From an uncultured Gammaproteobacteria bacterium (GTDB lineage Bacteria; Pseudomonadota; Gammaproteobacteria; GCA-002705445; GCA-002716945), in the NCBI GenBank assembly GCA_913041865.1, contig CAJWIW010000009.1, forward strand, positions 1 through 20,684: 20,684 nt of DNA, written 5' to 3'. Positions within the stretch are counted from its first letter, which is position 1; each line of letters opens with the position of its first letter. The notes under the pieces were generated by a model. It saw only the letters and a list, made by a program, of their open reading frames with translations. It did no database searches and was not told the origin of the DNA. A program made the translations under genes and the position numbers. Below are positions 16,467 through 20,684 of the stretch, piece by piece.

Positions 16467-17159
16467 ATGAAGAAATCTAATCTAAAAATTTTTATCCTTG
16501 CAGGTGGATTCGGTACAAGATTAAAATCAATAATTTCTGACGTCCCAAAACCAATGGCGCCTATACTAAATAAGCCATTTATTAGCTATGTTATTAATAA
16601 CATAAGAGAGTACTATCAAGATGAAATCTATCTTTTGACACATCATAAGTCGAATATCATTGAGGAATATTTTAAATCTGATAATAAAATCATAATCATA
16701 AAAGAAAATAATCCTCTTGACACTGGCGGTGCTGTGAGAAATGCAATCTTACAGTTAAACTTGAGTGTGGAAACCAAAATAATGGTTATAAATGGAGATA
16801 CTTATATTAAACCAGATCTAAATCAATTCATAGACTTAAGTGATGGACAGATAAGTATTATTACAAAAAAGATTAATGATTGTTCGAGATATAATACATT
16901 ATCAATATATGAAAATCGAATAGAAAAGTTCAATGATAAAAAAGAGAACTCTAGGAATATGCATGTGAACTTAGGTTATTACTTATTCAATGATTTATAC
17001 TTTTTTAAAGATATTATTGATAATAAATTCTCTCTTGAAGAGAGATTAGCACAATATTCAAGTAAATATCATATCAAGCCATTTTATTACGAAGATATTT
17101 TTATTGATATTGGTACACCAGAAGATTATGAAAAGATTAATAATGGAGAACTTGTATGA
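16467..17159 (+). CDS. HddC-like sugar-1-phosphate nucleotidyltransferase
   Basis: NTP_transferase-fold protein resembling D-glycero-D-manno-heptose 1-phosphate guanylyltransferase (HddC) and related nucleotidyltransferases. The loop LAGGFGTRLKSIISDVPKP (11-29) is canonical. PLDTGGAVRNA, NGDT, VNLGYYLF and IDIGTPEDYEK near the C-terminus follow the HddC-type order. It begins immediately after the GT2 stop and overlaps the kinase gene by ATGA. An adjacent kinase plus nucleotidyltransferase is the usual pair that makes a sugar 1-phosphate and then charges it. A GDP-linked product is likely by family, but the sugar (heptose or other) is not determined. It is clearly distinct from the RfbF-like enzyme at 8292. 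Confidence 0.83.
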   Translation: MKKSNLKIFILAGGFGTRLKSIISDVPKPMAPILNKPFISYVINNIREYYQDEIYLLTHHKSNIIEEYFKSDNKIIIIKENNPLDTGGAVRNAILQLNLSVETKIMVINGDTYIKPDLNQFIDLSDGQISIITKKINDCSRYNTLSIYENRIEKFNDKKENSRNMHVNLGYYLFNDLYFFKDIIDNKFSLEERLAQYSSKYHIKPFYYEDIFIDIGTPEDYEKINNGELV

Positions 17160-18514
17160 ATGAAAATTATAGTATAGATAAAAAAGAAACAATACAAGAT
17201 GCGTTGAAAAAGATTGAGGCAAATCATCTCGGTTTAGTAGTTGTTAAAGAGGGTAATAAAGTTATAGGCGTTTTATCTGATGGAGATATTAGAAATGTCC
17301 TTATAAGAAAAAATGATTTTAATATTAAAATATCTGAGGTTGTTAATACAAAATTTACCTATCTATTTGAGAAAGATTCATCTAGAGAGAATATATTAAA
17401 GTTACTGGATACAAGAATCCGAGCTATACCTATATTAACTGAAAACTACATTCTGAAAGATGTTGTTTCAGTAAATGATATAGATTGGAGTAGATCAAAT
17501 AATGTTATCTCTAAAGCAAAATCACCTGTAAGGATAACATTTGCAGGTGGTGGCACTGACTTAACATCATACTATTATGATTCCGATGGTATAGTATTCA
17601 ATGCTACAATAAATAAATATACTCATGCAGTGCTAGAGAGACGTCTTGACAGTTGCATACAGATTATTTCCTATGATCTTGATGAGGAAGTCTGTGTAAA
17701 TGATATTTCGGACCTAAAGCTAGATGGGACTCTTGATCTCATTAAATCAATAATTATTAACCTTAATCCATCGTTTGGTTTTAATTTATATACGTATAGC
17801 GATATACCATCAGGATCTGGTCTTGGGGGATCTGCTGTGGTAGCGAGTGCAATTATAGGTGCATTTAATAATTTTAGAGACTCAAAACTTGATATTTATG
17901 AAATAGCTGAATTAGCATTTCAATCTGAGCGAATTACATTGGGTCTTGATGGTGGTTGGCAAGATCAATATGCGACAGTATTTGGTGGTTTCAACTACAT
18001 AGAGTTTAACGATAAAGGTAACATTGTAAATCCTCTTAAAATATCAAGTGATACATTGAATGAACTAGAAGATACTCTTCTGCTTTGTTATACAGGGAAA
18101 AACCATAACTCAGGATATATTCATGATGATATGAGAAGTCAAATGAAAAAGGTTGATCAAAAAAAATACGCTGAAAAGTCTAAGGAAATTGCATATAAAA
18201 TGAAGTCAAAACTTCTTCAAGGAAAATTAAATGATTTTGGTTTACTCCTAGGTGAAGCTTGGGAAATTAAGAAAAAGTTTTCAGATAGGATATCCAATGA
18301 TGATTTAGATGCTATTTATGAGTATGCAATCAAAAAGGGAGCATCAGGTGGGAAACTACTAGGAGCAGGTGATGGTGGATACTTTCTGTTTTATGTACCC
18401 ACAAAGAATAAAATGAATTTTATAAAGCATATGAAGATAAAGAATATGCAAGTAGATAATTTTAATTTTGATGAATTAGGTTTAAGGACATGGCTTACGA
18501 AGACAAAATTATAA
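17156..18514 (+). CDS. CBS-domain pair fused to GHMP sugar kinase (HddA-like)
   Basis: Residues about 1-115 form a CBS pair (repeats such as VVVKEGNKVIGVLSDGDIR at 28-46 and the weaker AIPILTENYILKDVVSVNDI at 90-109). Residues about 118-452 form a GHMP kinase. Its motifs are AKSPVRITFAGGGTDLTSYY (121-140), the ATP loop PSGSGLGGSA (218-227) and the late GASGGKLLGAGDGGYFLF. The kinase resembles HddA, which phosphorylates D-glycero-D-manno-heptose 7-phosphate at C1, and related fucokinase-like enzymes. CBS pairs normally sense adenine nucleotides and in glycan loci more often precede a nucleotidyltransferase domain. A clear GGAG at 17145-17148 supports the ATG at 17156. No GmhA isomerase or GmhB phosphatase is in the window, so heptose specificity is unproven. 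Confidence 0.85.
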   Translation: MNENYSIDKKETIQDALKKIEANHLGLVVVKEGNKVIGVLSDGDIRNVLIRKNDFNIKISEVVNTKFTYLFEKDSSRENILKLLDTRIRAIPILTENYILKDVVSVNDIDWSRSNNVISKAKSPVRITFAGGGTDLTSYYYDSDGIVFNATINKYTHAVLERRLDSCIQIISYDLDEEVCVNDISDLKLDGTLDLIKSIIINLNPSFGFNLYTYSDIPSGSGLGGSAVVASAIIGAFNNFRDSKLDIYEIAELAFQSERITLGLDGGWQDQYATVFGGFNYIEFNDKGNIVNPLKISSDTLNELEDTLLLCYTGKNHNSGYIHDDMRSQMKKVDQKKYAEKSKEIAYKMKSKLLQGKLNDFGLLLGEAWEIKKKFSDRISNDDLDAIYEYAIKKGASGGKLLGAGDGGYFLFYVPTKNKMNFIKHMKIKNMQVDNFNFDELGLRTWLTKTKL

Positions 18515-20403
18515 ATATTAACGGTTCAGCAATTAACTCTAATAATAGAGTATACGTAATAGCAGAAATTGGAATGAATCATAATGGTTCATTTAATAGA
18601 GCCATTAAATTAGTTGATAAAGCTATTGATGCAGGAGCAGATTGTGTAAAGTTTCAATTACGTGATCTTAAAGAACTATATAGTAAAGATGCTCTTGATA
18701 TTACATCCAGCGACCTTGCAACGCAGTATACTGTTAGATTATTAGAAAAGTTTGCATTGACTAATATGGAATACAAAAAAATTTATAATTATTGCAAAGA
18801 TAAAAAAATCAACTTCATGTGTACACCTTGGGATAAATCTAGTTTACGCTTTTTAGAAAATATTGGAGTAACAGCATATAAAATAGCATCTGCAGATCTT
18901 ACTAATGTCGATCTTATTAATGCAGCGATCAAAACAAAAAAAGTATTAATTTTATCAACTGGAATGAGTACGGAGAATGAGATTACTACTACCGTTAAAT
19001 TACTTAAAAATTCAAAAACAAAATTTGCTTTGTTGCATACTAACTCAACATACCCCACGCCTGATAAAGATTTGAATTTGAGATACATACAAAAATTATC
19101 TGAGAGATATGCTGTACCAGTGGGTTACTCTGGTCATGAGAGAGGCATTGATATGACTTTAGCTGCCGTTGCTCTTGGTGCTTCAATCATTGAGAGGCAT
19201 ATAACATTAGATAAAAATTTGGAAGGACCAGATCATACGGCTAGTTTATTACCCACCGAATTCAAATCTCTGATAAATTCTATTAGAAGGCTTGAAAAAT
19301 CTCTAGGTTTTATGAATAAGAGGACTATTACTCAGGGTGAACTCATCAATAGAGAGAATCTTGGTAAAAGTATCTATACAAAGAAGAAAATTTCTAAAGG
19401 TACGGAGATTAAAAAATCAATGCTTGAAGTAAAAAGCCCAGGGCAAGGCTTAAGCCCGCAATATCTTGACTTGATTATTGGTAAAAAAACCCTGGCCACA
19501 ATAGAGAAAGGGAAACCGTTGTTTGAATCACACTATAAGAGGAGCATTAAAGCAAAAAAAGACTACAAGTTTACCCTGGATTGGGGTATACCAACAAGGT
19601 TCCATGACGTGAAAAAATTAAGCAAGATCACTTCTCCCAAGATATATGAATTTCATTTAAGCTATGATGACCTGAACGAGGATGTTGATCATTTCCTTAA
19701 TACGGATTATGAGTCTAATTTTATCGTTCACGCACCAGAACTGTTTAAGAACGATCATTTGCTCGATCTCTGTACTTCTAACAAAAAATATAGACAACAA
19801 TCTATTAAAAATATGCGAGAAGTTATTGATTTATCTATTAAATTACAAGAGAAATATCCTCTTACAAAAAACGTATACATTATCACAAATACAGGAGGAT
19901 TTTCCAAGAATGATTTCCTAAACAAGTCTAAAAGAAATAACCTCTATAATAATTTGTTAGAGAGCCTAAGAATTCTCAAGACATCCAGCACAACTATAAT
20001 ACCTCAAAATATGGCACCATTCCCATGGCATTTTGGAGGCCAAAGATATCAAAATCTCTTCATGCAAGTTGATGAGATTATTAAATTCTGTAATAAATCA
20101 CGAACTGGAATTTGTCATGATATCTCCCATTCTTATATGGCATGTAATCATTTTGGTTGGGATCATGTCAAATACACGAAAGATCTCTCAAAATATGCTT
20201 ATCATTATCATATTGCGGATGCAGTAGGAGTAGATGGTGAGGGGCTTCAAATTGGTAATGGCGAAGTTTCATTTAATAGAATTCTTCCAATAATTAAGAA
20301 ATATTCAAAAAACGCATCATTTATTCCTGAAATATGGCAAGGACATAAAAATGATGGCGAGGGATTTTGGAAAGCTTTAAAAATGCTAGAGAATTTATTA
20401 TAA
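18490..20403 (+). CDS. NeuB-type nonulosonate synthase fused through a SAF domain to a C-terminal TIM barrel
   Basis: Residues about 20-280 are a NeuB domain, which condenses phosphoenolpyruvate with an N-acylmannosamine-like sugar. Seen are VIAEIGMNHNG (23-33), VKFQ (53-56), CTPWD (111-115), GYSGH (212-216) and ERHITLDK (235-242). H216 and H237 match the metal histidines of meningococcal NeuB. Residues about 290-350 form the SAF (antifreeze-like) domain; its KSPGQGL has Ser where known synthases usually have Arg in KRPGxG. Residues about 357-637 resemble a xylose-isomerase-like (AP_endonuc_2) TIM barrel, with IVHAPELF, GICHDISHSY, YHYHIADA, GEGLQIGNGE and PEIWQGH. NeuB homologues are usually about 340-350 aa. 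The gene overlaps the kinase by 25 nt. Barrel function is unknown, possibly isomerising the sugar. Confidence 0.88.
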   Translation: MAYEDKIININGSAINSNNRVYVIAEIGMNHNGSFNRAIKLVDKAIDAGADCVKFQLRDLKELYSKDALDITSSDLATQYTVRLLEKFALTNMEYKKIYNYCKDKKINFMCTPWDKSSLRFLENIGVTAYKIASADLTNVDLINAAIKTKKVLILSTGMSTENEITTTVKLLKNSKTKFALLHTNSTYPTPDKDLNLRYIQKLSERYAVPVGYSGHERGIDMTLAAVALGASIIERHITLDKNLEGPDHTASLLPTEFKSLINSIRRLEKSLGFMNKRTITQGELINRENLGKSIYTKKKISKGTEIKKSMLEVKSPGQGLSPQYLDLIIGKKTLATIEKGKPLFESHYKRSIKAKKDYKFTLDWGIPTRFHDVKKLSKITSPKIYEFHLSYDDLNEDVDHFLNTDYESNFIVHAPELFKNDHLLDLCTSNKKYRQQSIKNMREVIDLSIKLQEKYPLTKNVYIITNTGGFSKNDFLNKSKRNNLYNNLLESLRILKTSSTTIIPQNMAPFPWHFGGQRYQNLFMQVDEIIKFCNKSRTGICHDISHSYMACNHFGWDHVKYTKDLSKYAYHYHIADAVGVDGEGLQIGNGEVSFNRILPIIKKYSKNASFIPEIWQGHKNDGEGFWKALKMLENLL

Positions 20404-20411
20404 CAAATAAA

Positions 20412-20684
20412 ATGAGAGAATTTAAAGAAGTAGAGAATAACGTAATATCATTAATTCATCTTGATGAAAAATATCTTCATGATATGTGGGAGTATTCAAA
20501 AAACGAGATGTTATATGAGCATTTTGAATACGATTGTCACAAAAATATCAAGGAAACATCTAGATATCTAAAAAAGTTGATACATGATAGTGATGGCATT
20601 AATTGTCATGTTTACTTTATTAAATTAAAAGAGATAAATAAAGTGATTGGGTCAATTAATATACATAAAATAGATCGTAAAAGA
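20412..20684 (+). CDS. GNAT-family N-acetyltransferase, N-terminal part (cut by window end)
   Basis: An ATG at 20412, 8 nt after the preceding stop, opens a frame of 91 codons that runs to the window edge without a stop. LIHLDEKYLHDMWEYSKNEM, the ETSRYLKKLI helix, and VYFIKLKEINKVIGSINI resemble the first half of RimJ/RimL-like GNAT acetyltransferases (helix, helix, then beta strands before the acetyl-CoA loop, which lies beyond the edge). Next to a NeuB-type synthase it could N-acetylate an amino sugar precursor, as PseH (GNAT) does in pseudaminic acid synthesis. No clear ribosome binding site precedes it. The call rests on a partial sequence. Confidence 0.6.
   Translation, partial: MREFKEVENNVISLIHLDEKYLHDMWEYSKNEMLYEHFEYDCHKNIKETSRYLKKLIHDSDGINCHVYFIKLKEINKVIGSINIHKIDRKR

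Noticed and set aside
17156..18514. Naming the kinase hddA and the nucleotidyltransferase hddC outright
   Set aside because: Motifs fit, but no isomerase or phosphatase of the heptose pathway is present and related kinases act on other sugars.
18789..19088. A 99-codon open frame on the minus strand
   Set aside because: It lies wholly inside the NeuB domain, has no family-like motifs, and is opposite strongly conserved coding sequence.
19682..20227. Two short + strand frames (79 and 64 codons) within the fusion gene
   Set aside because: They are out-of-frame shadows of the conserved TIM-barrel domain.
1..20684. CRISPR array, tRNA, IS element or direct-repeat block
   Set aside because: I saw no repeated spacer structure, cloverleaf, transposase motif or terminal inverted repeats; coding density leaves almost no room.

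Overview
The window is a dense surface-polysaccharide (O-antigen, capsule or glycan) biosynthesis locus from a very AT-rich bacterium (roughly 30% G+C by eye). From about position 130 to the end every gene lies on the + strand. Most neighbours overlap (ATGA, GTGA, TAATG, or 14-25 nt) or sit within 8 nt of each other, so the locus looks like one translationally coupled polycistron. The largest gap is 44 nt (4696-4739). A WbpM-type dehydratase, a WbpL-type initiating transferase and an AsnB amidotransferase recall gammaproteobacterial O-antigen clusters. A low-GC, possibly marine, gammaproteobacterium is my best guess, with low confidence. I see no tRNA, rRNA, CRISPR array, IS element, convincing promoter or terminator.

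Layout. Positions 1-121 carry the C-terminal part of a glycosyltransferase-like protein on the minus strand. Near 110-135 this is joined head-on to a 5'-truncated ABC flippase gene (177-1610), so the left edge is an inversion junction or a chimeric join. Then come a DegT-like aminotransferase (1610), a NodB-type deacetylase (2610), a Wzy-like polymerase/ligase (3322) and a WbpM/PglF-type 4,6-dehydratase (4740). Next is an unrecognised GT-B-like transferase (6670). It is followed by a nucleotide-sugar cassette: RfbF-like nucleotidyltransferase (8292), SQD1-like UDP-sulfoquinovose synthase homologue (9008) and a 4-epimerase-like SDR (10150). A WbpL/WecA-type polyprenyl-phosphate sugar-phosphate transferase (11130) precedes a heparinase II/III-like gene split by a frameshift (12139-13837). 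After that come AsnB (13837) and a GT2 glycosyltransferase (15660). The right end has a second activation module: HddC-like nucleotidyltransferase (16467), CBS-GHMP kinase fusion (17156), NeuB-SAF-TIM-barrel fusion (18490) and a truncated GNAT acetyltransferase (20412 to the edge).

Working together, the dehydratase, aminotransferase and nucleotidyltransferases would make activated unusual sugars. The 11130 product would start the glycan on undecaprenyl phosphate, and the GT2 and GT-B proteins would extend it. The Wzy-like protein would polymerise or ligate, and the ABC protein would flip it. AsnB, the deacetylase, the heparinase-like protein and the GNAT would tailor it. The most unusual elements are the SQD1-like enzyme in a glycan locus (possible sulfonated sugar), the NeuB-SAF-TIM and CBS-GHMP fusions, and an initiating transferase lacking the usual Asp of its GDxGS motif. 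The actual sugars cannot be read from the sequence alone.
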